From contig NZ_JAFCKH010000006.1 in assembly GCF_018130505.1 (NCBI RefSeq), forward strand, positions 372,001-436,000: 64,000 nucleotides of DNA, read 5' to 3'. Each line of letters begins with the position of its first letter. The first letter of the stretch is position 1. Below are positions 8,658 through 16,093 of this stretch, piece after piece. Below the pieces are notes generated by a model, which did not search any database, was not told the origin of the DNA, and saw only the letters and a program-made list of their open reading frames with translations. The DNA comes from Bradyrhizobium tropiciagri. GTDB lineage: Bacteria > Pseudomonadota > Alphaproteobacteria > Rhizobiales > Xanthobacteraceae. The position numbers and the translations under genes were made by a program.

Positions 8658-10286
8658 TCAGAACACCCGCGCGAAGATCACGTAGAGCACGCCCGAGAGC
8701 AGGATCGCGGCGGGCAGGGTCAGCACCCAGGCCATCACCATGTTCCTGATCGTTGCGACCTGCAGGCCGGAGCCGTTGGCGGCCATGGCGCCGGCGACGC
8801 CTGACGACAGCACGTGGGTGGTGGAGACCGGCAGGCCGAACCCGTCGGCGGCGCCGATGGTGGCGGCGGCGACCAACTCGGCCGAGGCACCCTGCGCGTA
8901 GGTCAGGTGGGTCTTGCCGATCTTCTCGCCGACGGTGACGACGATGCGCTTCCAGCCGATCATGGTGCCGAGGCCGAGCGCGATCGCGACCGCAACCTTC
9001 ACCCAGGTCGGGATGAACTTGGTGGCGCTGTCGAGCGAGGCCTTGTAGGCGTTCAGGGTCGCGACCTCTTCCTTGTTGAGGTCGTTTTCCTTGTCCTTCA
9101 TCAGGAAGCGGAGCGCTTCGGAGGTCAGGTACATGTCGTTACGGGTGTTGCCGACGGCTTCCGCCGGCACCTTGTTCAGCGAGCCGTACTTCAGCACCTG
9201 GTCGCCGATGTCCTTCACCAGCACCGACAGCGAGGGATAGGTGCCTTCGCTGATATGGTGCGAGGTGACGTACTGCGTCACCGCGGGACGGGGATCGCCG
9301 ATGATGTTGTGGCCGGCGCCCTTGGAGGCGATCACCTTGGAGGCGGCCTCCGAGGTCTGCTGGAACTTGACCACCTGGGATTCCGGCAGCGCGCGGTTCA
9401 GCGCGTAGGCGGTCGGCACGGTGCCGATCAGGATCAGCATGATCAGGCCCATGCCCTTCTGGCCGTCATTCGAGCCGTGGGCGAAGCTGACGCCGGTGCA
9501 GGTCAGGATCAAGAGGCCGCGGATCCAGAGCGGCGGCGCCTTGTTGCCTTCCGGAGCCGCGTAGAGCGCCGGGTTCTTGATGATCATCTTGAGCAGCATG
9601 AGCAGGCCGGCGGCACAGATGAAGCCGACCAGCGGCGAGAGCAGCAGCGCGTAGCCGATCTCGGTGGCCTTGCCCCAATCCACGCCGGAGGTGCCGTCGC
9701 GGCCGCGCAGCAGCGCATTGGCGACGCCGACGCCGATGATCGAGCCGATCAGCGTGTGCGAGGAGGAGGCGGGCAGGCCGAAATACCAGGTGCCGAGATT
9801 CCACAGGATCGCGGCGATCAGCAGCGCGAACACCATTGCGAAGCCGGCGCTGGAGCCGACCTGCAGGATCAACTCCACCGGCAGCAGCGAGACGATGCCG
9901 AACGCGACCGCGCCGGTCGAGGTCAAGACGCCGAGGAAATTCCACAGGCCGGACCACATCACCGCGGCTTCCGCCGGCAGCGAGTGGGTGTAGATCACGG
10001 TGGCGACCGCGTTGGCGGTGTCGTGGAAGCCGTTGACGAACTCGAAGCCCAGCGCGATCAGGAGCGCGACGAGCAACAGGATGTAAGGCAGATAGGTCGT
10101 GACCTTGGTGCCGGTGGCATCGACGTCCGAGTAGATGCTGTAGGCGACGTAGAGAAGCCCCGCGGCAAGGATACCAAAGAAAAGGATCATGGTGAGCGGG
10201 TTGAAGCCCTTGTCGAGATTGGGCCGCGACGCCGGTTGAATCGGCGCTCCCTCGCTTATGGATGAATTGAGTGTGATGTCGGTCAT
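8658..10286 (-). CDS. pit: PiT-family inorganic phosphate transporter
   Basis: A 542-residue Pi:H+ (or metal-phosphate) symporter of the inner membrane. The paired PiT signatures are visible: GFEFVNGFHDTANAVATVI near residue 85 and GLPVSTTHVLSSGV near residue 495, with a third related motif at GLPASSSHTLIGSIIGVG near residue 170. A hydrophilic loop of about 120 residues (305-425) separates the two transmembrane halves. The length is normal for long bacterial Pit proteins. No DUF47 partner gene is adjacent. A possible Pho box lies upstream; in Sinorhizobium the orfA-pit operon is repressed by PhoB, so similar control is plausible. Confidence 0.95.
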   Translation of the reverse strand: MTDITLNSSISEGAPIQPASRPNLDKGFNPLTMILFFGILAAGLLYVAYSIYSDVDATGTKVTTYLPYILLLVALLIALGFEFVNGFHDTANAVATVIYTHSLPAEAAVMWSGLWNFLGVLTSTGAVAFGIVSLLPVELILQVGSSAGFAMVFALLIAAILWNLGTWYFGLPASSSHTLIGSIIGVGVANALLRGRDGTSGVDWGKATEIGYALLLSPLVGFICAAGLLMLLKMIIKNPALYAAPEGNKAPPLWIRGLLILTCTGVSFAHGSNDGQKGMGLIMLILIGTVPTAYALNRALPESQVVKFQQTSEAASKVIASKGAGHNIIGDPRPAVTQYVTSHHISEGTYPSLSVLVKDIGDQVLKYGSLNKVPAEAVGNTRNDMYLTSEALRFLMKDKENDLNKEEVATLNAYKASLDSATKFIPTWVKVAVAIALGLGTMIGWKRIVVTVGEKIGKTHLTYAQGASAELVAAATIGAADGFGLPVSTTHVLSSGVAGAMAANGSGLQVATIRNMVMAWVLTLPAAILLSGVLYVIFARVF

Positions 10287-10334
10287 TCTGACGCCCCTCG
10301 TCTACAATGAGAGACCCACTTGTGGCTCAGGGAC

Positions 10335-10352
10335 TTGAAGGTTGAATGACAG
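10335..10352 (-). promoter_or_regulatory. Possible Pho box upstream of pit
   Basis: On the minus strand CTGTCAT (10346-10352) is a perfect PhoB half-site, followed after TCAA by CCTTCAA, which matches the second half-site at 4 of 7 bases. It lies about 50 bases upstream of the pit start. Only one half is convincing. Confidence 0.35.
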
Positions 10353-10754
10353 TCGCAACCGTTCGCCGGAACGACTGTGGCGAGAGAGCGGACGGCCGCT
10401 CCTCTTCTGCGCAGATATTTCGGGCTTCTGATTGGAATCGTTCTAATACCCGCGCGCTCGCGGACATCAGCTGAATCGGTGCGGTCATGTTGCGCCGCGT
10501 GCGAGCCCCCGCGTGCGCGAACCTTCGGAAAGGCCGGCCGGCGGGAAAACGATCGCTGGGAGAGCCGGAGAGAGGTCGCGCGCTGCACGATTGGGGCTAG
10601 CGAACCGTGCAGCGCGCCGACCTCAGGGTACGTCATGGCGTGAACATGACGCCCAAAGGGTCACCGATATACTACGGTATCACGGATCAATTAAAGGTTG
10701 TAGGTATTTATCAGCATTCTCAACAATTTCACGCCGATGTGTGGTTCCCGCTTT
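10353..10754. other. Intergenic stretch without a gene
   Basis: No coding potential is convincing. A hairpin with ACAGTCG and CGACTGT arms (10349-10378) overlaps the possible Pho box. GGCGT-ACGCC forms a weak hairpin near 10634-10652. The 3' part near 10660-10740 is AT-richer than its surroundings and lies beyond the stop of the leftward glycosylase gene. Confidence 0.4.
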
Positions 10755-12209
10755 TCAGGCGGCGCGGGCGGATCGGCGCAGCCAGCCCGCGGCGATTTTC
10801 AGATCGTCGACAAAGCGCTGATATTCCAGCGCCTTGGCGTTTTCATCCGGCAGCCGCAGCAGATAGGAGGGATGCACGGTCACCAGCACCTTGGTTCCAT
10901 CCTGCTCGATCAGATGGCCGCGGTTCCGGTTGATCGGCGTGATCTTGCCAAGCACGCTTTGCGCCGCGGTCGCACCGAGCGCCACCACGAGATCGGGTTT
11001 GATCGCGGCCAGCTCGCGCTCATACCATTGCCGGCAGGCGCGGATCTCCGGCGTCGCCGGCTTCTGATGCAGCCTGATCTTGCCGCGCGGCACGAATTTG
11101 AAATGTTTCACCGCATTGGTGACGTAGGCCTTGCGTCGGTCGATGCCGGCCTCCCCGAGCGCGCGATCGAGCATCAGCCCGGCCGGGCCCACGAACGGCT
11201 TGCCGGCGAGGTCTTCCTTGTCGCCGGGCTGCTCGCCGACCAGCATGATCGATGCGGTTTGCGGGCCTTCGCCGAACACGGTCTGCGTCGCGTTCTTCCA
11301 TAGCGGGCAAGCGCGGCAGCCGGCGGCTTCCTCGCGCAGCTGTTCGATCGTGCCGGTCGTCTCGTCTGCCGTCTTGCGGGCCTTGCTCGCCATCGGCGCA
11401 TCCTGACGCTGCTGCGGCTTGTGCGGTTCGGTTGGCTCATTGGCGATCATGGTGCTGGTCGCGCGCTCCGCACTTTCGATCAGTGGCTTAATCATCGACG
11501 CCTCGGGCAGGTTCCTCCAGTATTTCTGCGGCATCTCGGTCTGCATCGCCTTCACCTTCAGCCGCGCCGGATTGAAGATTGCGGCGTAATAGCGCCGCCA
11601 GGTTTCCTCGAGCCGGTCCTCGCCCGGCGCCTCCGATCTGGCGACACCCGGTGTGATCGCGATCTCGTGGCCGTCCCAATGCGCGCAGACGTCGGGGGTG
11701 AGGATCGACCACGGCATGTCGGCAAAGCGCTTTGCGAAGAACGGCGCGGCGAGCTCGACGATGTGGTGCTCGGGCTCGAACCACGCCACATAGTGTGCCT
11801 TCTGTTCGCGGCCGATCTCGCGGAAGCGCACGAAGGCGTGCATCTTGTGCTCGTCGCGATGCACCGCGCGGGCCATTGCATTGATCTCGGCGACGTCGGC
11901 ATCGGTGGCGGCATTGAGCAGGTCGTGATGGCCGCGCAGCCGCCACAGCAAACGATAGAGTAGGGCGAAGCGCTCGGGATTGCGATGCAGGATCACCGCC
12001 TTCGCCAGCTCGACGAATTTTGCGGGGACGTTGAAGGTGCCTTCAGTCGCCTCGGGCAGTTCGTCCATCTCCGCCGCGAACAATTCCGGCTCCCCGCCGC
12101 GTACGGTCCAGGTCACGTCCTGCGGCTGTACATCGTTCAGCGCCAGCAGCCGCGCAGCCTTGCGCCAGCCGTCGAAATCAGTCGCGCTGTCGAGGGTGAT
12201 GGTGTGCAT
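10755..12209 (-). CDS. UdgX-type uracil-DNA glycosylase with N-terminal DUF4130/TIGR03915-like domain
   Basis: A 484-residue two-domain protein. Residues about 1-245 match the DUF4130-type (TIGR03915-like) DNA-metabolism domain. Residues about 285-480 are a family-4-like uracil-DNA glycosylase: C298 and C301 (CRACPLW) and C392 for an Fe-S cluster, GEQPG at 325-329, and HPS at 446-448. Between them GKIRLHQK with H381 matches the extra loop of UdgX, whose histidine forms a covalent bond to the abasic site after uracil removal. I see only three conserved cysteines. The radical-SAM gene lies immediately upstream on the same strand, the known genomic partner. Expected role: uracil or lesion excision in DNA repair. 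Confidence 0.88.
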   Translation of the reverse strand: MHTITLDSATDFDGWRKAARLLALNDVQPQDVTWTVRGGEPELFAAEMDELPEATEGTFNVPAKFVELAKAVILHRNPERFALLYRLLWRLRGHHDLLNAATDADVAEINAMARAVHRDEHKMHAFVRFREIGREQKAHYVAWFEPEHHIVELAAPFFAKRFADMPWSILTPDVCAHWDGHEIAITPGVARSEAPGEDRLEETWRRYYAAIFNPARLKVKAMQTEMPQKYWRNLPEASMIKPLIESAERATSTMIANEPTEPHKPQQRQDAPMASKARKTADETTGTIEQLREEAAGCRACPLWKNATQTVFGEGPQTASIMLVGEQPGDKEDLAGKPFVGPAGLMLDRALGEAGIDRRKAYVTNAVKHFKFVPRGKIRLHQKPATPEIRACRQWYERELAAIKPDLVVALGATAAQSVLGKITPINRNRGHLIEQDGTKVLVTVHPSYLLRLPDENAKALEYQRFVDDLKIAAGWLRRSARAA

Positions 12210-12237
12210 CTAACGCTCTTTTTTCTCTCCGCATCCT

Positions 12238-12346
12238 CCGCCGTCATCCTGAGGTGTGCGCTCTTGCGCGCCTCGAAGGATGAATTACGGGCGCAAATCT
12301 CTCATCCTTCGAGGCTCACTGCGTTCGCACCTCAGGATGACGGCGG
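12238..12346. repeat. Dispersed inverted repeat, CCGTCATCCTGAGG family
   Basis: The arms are perfect over 19 bases (12238-12256 and 12328-12346), with inner arms around CCTCGAAGGATGA and TCATCCTTCGAGG. It sits between the radical-SAM and glycosylase genes, so a transcript across both would carry a long hairpin that could attenuate or stabilise it. Confidence 0.85.
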
Positions 12347-12358
12347 AGGGTGTGGTAC

Positions 12359-13597
12359 TCAAAACCCAAATCCCAATTGCGTCGCCTTCGGCTTGAAGCG
12401 TTCCGCCAATCCCTCCGCATCGAGCAACCGCGCTGACGGGCGGTGATCGCTGAGAACGATGAACGGCAGCGCCTTGTTCCTGGGGATGTGCAGCCGCGCC
12501 AGATCGGCGGTGCGGATCGCGCTGATGCGTCGCGTCGCGATGATGCGGTCGACCGCCTTGCGGCCGAAGCCGGGCACGCGCAGCAATTCCTCGCGGCTGG
12601 CGCGGTTGACGTCGAGCGGAAAGCGCTCGCGGTGGCGCAGCGCCCAGGCGAGCTTCGGATCGATGTCGAGCGGCAGCATGCCGCTGGCAGTGCCGTCGAC
12701 GATCTCGCCGACGTCGAAGCCGTAGAACCGCATCAACCAGTCGGCCTGGTAGAGCCGATGCTCGCGCACCAGCGGCGGCGCGATCAGCGGCAGCGCGCGG
12801 CTCGCATCGGGGATCGGGCTGAACGCCGAATAGTAGACACGCTTGAGCCGGTAAGCGCCGTAGAGATTGGCGCTGGTCTTGAGGATGGTGTTGTCGCTCG
12901 CGCTGTCGGCGCCGACGATCATCTGCGTGCTCTGGCCGGCCGGCGCGAAGCGCGGCGGCTTTGTCTTCGTCGCGCGTGCCTCCGCGGCTTCGTCGAGCTT
13001 CAGCCGCAAGCGCCCCATGGTGCGGCGGATCGCGCGCACGTCCTTTTCCGGCGCGAATTTGGCGAGGCTGGTCTCCTCCGGCATCTCGATGTTGATCGAG
13101 AGGCGGTCGGCATATTTGCCGGCCTCCGCGATCAGCGCGTCATCGGCCTCCGGAATGGTTTTGAGATGGATGTAGCCGCGGAAGTGATGCTGCTCGCGCA
13201 GTTTGCGCGCGACGCTTACGACCTGCTCCATCGTGTAGTCGGCGCTGCGGATGATGCCGGAGGAGAGGAACAGGCCCTCGATGTAGTTGCGCCGGTAGAA
13301 GTCGAGCGTCAGCTTCACCACCTCGTCGACGGTGAAGCGGGCGCGCCGCACGTTTGAGGAGGCGCGGTTGACGCAATAGAGGCAGTCGTAATTGCAGGCA
13401 TTGGTGAGCAGTACTTTCAGCAGCGAGATGCAGCGTCCGTCCGGGGCGTAGGAATGGCAGATGCCCATGCCCGGCGCAGTCGAGCCGAGGCCCTTGCCGT
13501 CGCTGGAGTCCCGCTGCTCGGTGCCGGAGGAGGCGCAGGAGGCGTCGTATTTCGCGGCGTCCGCCAGGATCTCCAGCTTGCGTTCCACGTCCATCAT
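12359..13597 (-). CDS. Radical-SAM DNA modification/repair protein (TIGR03916-like)
   Basis: A 412-residue radical-SAM enzyme. The cluster motif CNYDCLYC (C-x3-C-x2-C) is near residue 75. The C-terminal part has a helix-hairpin-helix DNA-binding motif around VNRASREELLRVPGFGRKAVDRI (about residues 325-350). A run of cysteine-containing sequence near the N-terminus (YDASCASSG) is usual in the group. The start ATG at 13595-13597 follows AGGG by four bases; an ATG one codon later is equally possible. It belongs to a conserved pair with the UdgX/DUF4130 protein; the chemistry has not, to my knowledge, been shown. The divergent imuA promoter carries a LexA box 79 bases away. Confidence 0.88.
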   Translation of the reverse strand: MMDVERKLEILADAAKYDASCASSGTEQRDSSDGKGLGSTAPGMGICHSYAPDGRCISLLKVLLTNACNYDCLYCVNRASSNVRRARFTVDEVVKLTLDFYRRNYIEGLFLSSGIIRSADYTMEQVVSVARKLREQHHFRGYIHLKTIPEADDALIAEAGKYADRLSINIEMPEETSLAKFAPEKDVRAIRRTMGRLRLKLDEAAEARATKTKPPRFAPAGQSTQMIVGADSASDNTILKTSANLYGAYRLKRVYYSAFSPIPDASRALPLIAPPLVREHRLYQADWLMRFYGFDVGEIVDGTASGMLPLDIDPKLAWALRHRERFPLDVNRASREELLRVPGFGRKAVDRIIATRRISAIRTADLARLHIPRNKALPFIVLSDHRPSARLLDAEGLAERFKPKATQLGFGF

Positions 13598-13643
13598 GAA
13601 TCCCTTTGATTCCAAAGATGAATCAAGAAAATCCGCGAAGCGA

Positions 13644-13690
13644 TTGACTCATCCGGTCCTGTTAGCTTTATATTAGAACATAGCATGAAC
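13644..13690 (+). promoter_or_regulatory. SOS promoter with LexA box GAAC-N7-GAAC, between divergent repair operons
   Basis: GAAC at 13676-13679 and GAAC at 13687-13690 are separated by seven bases, the alphaproteobacterial LexA site (GTTC-N7-GTTC on the other strand). For imuA, TTGACT (13644-13649) and a TTATAT-like -10 around 13668-13674 place the start of transcription inside the LexA box. The box is 75 bases from imuA and 79 bases from the divergent radical-SAM start, so it may control both. Confidence 0.85.
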
Positions 13691-13764
13691 AAATGAGCCA
13701 GTCCCTGGTTCTCTGTTCAGGACCAGTAACGGCATCAAATCTTTGGTTTGAAGGAGCGGCGCAT

Positions 13765-14556
13765 ATGAACGGCGCACGCATGAGCACGCTTGCGTCCCTG
13801 CGCGGCAGCATTGCGCGCATCGAGGCGCCGACGGATACAGGTTTGCCGAACCGCATCGCGCTCGGCCATGCCGGCGCGGACGCGATGCTGCGCGGCGGGC
13901 TGGCGCCGGCCACGCTGCATGAGGTGTTCGCCGACGGCCATCAGGCGGGAGCTGCGACCGGCTTCATCACGGGCCTTGCCGGACGATTGTCACCGCGCAA
14001 GCCGCTGGTCTGGGTGCGGCAGGATTTTTCAGATCGCGAAAACGGTGTGCTGTCGATGAGCGGGCTCACCGAGCTCGGCCTCGATCCGCGCCTGCTCGTC
14101 ACCGTGCGTGCCGCCGATGTCGATGCCGCCTTGCGCACCGCGGCCGATGCGCTCGCCTGCGATGCGCTCGGCGCGGTCGTGCTCGAAGTCTGGGGCAATG
14201 TGCGCCAGCTCGACCTCGTCGCCAGCCGCAAGCTGACGCTCGCAGCCCAAGCCGCCGGCGTTTCGGCGCTGCTGCTGCGGATCGCGGCGACGCCGATTCC
14301 CTCGACCGCGGAGACGCGCTGGATCGTGCGCGCGGCGCATTCGCCGCCGGGCAGCGCTTCCACTGTGTGGGGCGCGCCACGCTTCGACGCCGAACTCGTG
14401 CGCAACCGTCATGGCCCGGTCGGGCGATGGATCATGGAATGGAAATGTGATGAGTGCCAGTTCAGTGAACCGCCGGCGTATCCTCAGCCTCTGGCTGCCA
14501 CGCCTGCCCATCGACCGCATCAAGCGCAAGCTCGGGCAGTCCGTCTCGCGAGTTGA
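13765..14556 (+). CDS. imuA: ImuA, mutasome accessory protein
   Basis: A 263-residue RecA/SulA-related protein of the ImuA family. Family landmarks are GGLAPATLHEVF near residue 34, PLVWVRQDFSDRENG near 80, and the C-terminal RHGPVGRWIMEW near 220. The ATG at 13765 follows GGAG by eight bases; the frame is open to 13693 but that start abuts the LexA box. It acts with ImuB and DnaE2 in SOS-induced error-prone translesion synthesis. Its 3' end overlaps imuB by 107 bases. Confidence 0.92.
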   Translation: MNGARMSTLASLRGSIARIEAPTDTGLPNRIALGHAGADAMLRGGLAPATLHEVFADGHQAGAATGFITGLAGRLSPRKPLVWVRQDFSDRENGVLSMSGLTELGLDPRLLVTVRAADVDAALRTAADALACDALGAVVLEVWGNVRQLDLVASRKLTLAAQAAGVSALLLRIAATPIPSTAETRWIVRAAHSPPGSASTVWGAPRFDAELVRNRHGPVGRWIMEWKCDECQFSEPPAYPQPLAATPAHRPHQAQARAVRLAS

Positions 14557-16093
14557 TGCACGGCAGGTGTCAGGGCTCCCTCTCCCGCTTGCGGGGGAGG
14601 TAAAGCAAGACATCCCCAGCGTCGTCGTCGCAAAGGACCACAACGCCATCCTGCTGCATTCCATCGACGAGGCCGCCGTCAGCGCTGGGCTGTCGGTCGG
14701 GCTGCCGCTCGCCAATGCGCGGGCGATCTGTCCGGAGCTCACGGTCTACGACGCCGATCCCGCGGCCGACGCCAAGACGCTTGATGACATCGCCGACTGG
14801 TGCGACCGCTTCACGCCGCTGGTGGCGCTCGACGCACCTTATGGCCTGTTCCTCGACATCACCGGCTGCGCGCATCTGTTCGGCGGCGAGCGCGCGCTGC
14901 TGCAGATCGCGACCGGCGCGCTGAGCCGCCGCGGCTTTGCCGTCAGCGCCGCGATCGCAGGCACCTCGATCGCGGCGCGCACGCTGACGCGCTGCGCCTC
15001 GGGAACGATCGCAGCCAGCGGCGAGGAGGCAGAGGCCACAGGCCCGCTGCCGGTCGCCGCGCTCGGCGCCGATCCGGCCATCACCACCGGCTTGCGCCGC
15101 GCCGGCTTGAAGACCATCGGCGATGTCGCCGCGCGCGCGCCGCACGAGATCTCGGCGCGGTTCGGCGCTGCCTTCACCACGCTGCTCGGCCACGCGCTCG
15201 GGCGCGGCGACGCCCCGATCAGCCCGCGCAAGCCGCTGCCGGATTACATCGTCGAGAAGCGCTTCCCCGAACCCATCGCCACCGACACCGTGGTGACGCT
15301 GACGCTGCAAAGCCTCGCCAGAATGCTGGTCGCCGCGATGGACAAGCAGGGCAAGGGCGCGCGGCAGCTGGAGGCGAGCTTCTTCCGCACCGACGGCGCG
15401 GTGCGCAGCATCATGGTCGAGACCGGGCGTCCGGTGACGCAGCCCGAACTGATCGACCGCCTGTTCCGCGAACGGCTCGACAGCCTGAACGATCCGCTCG
15501 ACCCCGGCTTCGGCTTCGATCTCATTCGCCTCGCCGCCGGCCGCACCGAGCTCGTGGTGCAGCAGCAGCGCGACCTCGACGCCAATGTGCACGACAATGA
15601 CCGGCTGTCCGCGCTGATCGACCGCATCGCCGCCCGCATCGGCGGAAAACGCGTCGTCGTGCATCTGCCGCTGCAGAGCCACATCCCCGAGCGTGCTTCG
15701 CTCGCCCTGCCGGCGCAGCATCATCTGGCCGCCGCCGGCGCCGCGGCCTGGCCGGAACGCGTCGCCGGCGAGCCGCCGCTGCGGCCGCTCAGGCTGTTCG
15801 AGCGGCCGGAGCCGATCAATGTGCCGTTCGCGACCGTGCCTGACGGGCCGCCACATCAATTCACCTGGCGGCGCGCGCTGCACGCGGTGGTCAGGGTTGA
15901 GGGCCCCGAACGCATCGCGATGGAATGGTGGAAGCAGGACGGTGCGTCGCTGACGCGCGATTACTTCCGCGTCGAGGATGCCGAGGGCCAGCGCTTCTGG
16001 ATCTTTCGCGACGGCCTCTATGAAAGCGAGCTGACGGACGAGGAGGGCGAGCCCGTTCCGGCCAAATGGTATGTGCACGGGCTGTTCGCATGA
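14450..16093 (+). CDS. imuB: ImuB, Y-family polymerase-like mutasome protein
   Basis: A 547-residue Y-family polymerase relative. The N-terminus ILSLWLPRLPIDRI replaces the catalytic acidic DxD region of true Y-family polymerases, as in ImuB, which is a scaffold that links DnaE2 to the beta clamp. LDITGCAHLFGGE near residue 135 is another family landmark. The ATG at 14450 gives the family N-terminus. Residues about 41-55 (SGLPLPLAGEVKQDI) come from a short GC-rich inverted repeat and look like a repeat insertion. The stop overlaps the dnaE2 start in ATGA. Confidence 0.92.
   Translation: MSASSVNRRRILSLWLPRLPIDRIKRKLGQSVSRVDARQVSGLPLPLAGEVKQDIPSVVVAKDHNAILLHSIDEAAVSAGLSVGLPLANARAICPELTVYDADPAADAKTLDDIADWCDRFTPLVALDAPYGLFLDITGCAHLFGGERALLQIATGALSRRGFAVSAAIAGTSIAARTLTRCASGTIAASGEEAEATGPLPVAALGADPAITTGLRRAGLKTIGDVAARAPHEISARFGAAFTTLLGHALGRGDAPISPRKPLPDYIVEKRFPEPIATDTVVTLTLQSLARMLVAAMDKQGKGARQLEASFFRTDGAVRSIMVETGRPVTQPELIDRLFRERLDSLNDPLDPGFGFDLIRLAAGRTELVVQQQRDLDANVHDNDRLSALIDRIAARIGGKRVVVHLPLQSHIPERASLALPAQHHLAAAGAAAWPERVAGEPPLRPLRLFERPEPINVPFATVPDGPPHQFTWRRALHAVVRVEGPERIAMEWWKQDGASLTRDYFRVEDAEGQRFWIFRDGLYESELTDEEGEPVPAKWYVHGLFA
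14571..14610. repeat. Short GC-rich inverted repeat inside imuB
   Basis: CTCCCGC (14582-14588) faces GCGGGGGAG (14591-14599). The translated LPLPLAGE is a peptide that recurs where this repeat is read in coding frames of related genomes (from memory). The frame is kept. Confidence 0.5.

Noticed and set aside
10353-10754. Possible tRNA or small RNA before pit
   Set aside because: No cloverleaf or terminator could be drawn; only weak hairpins.
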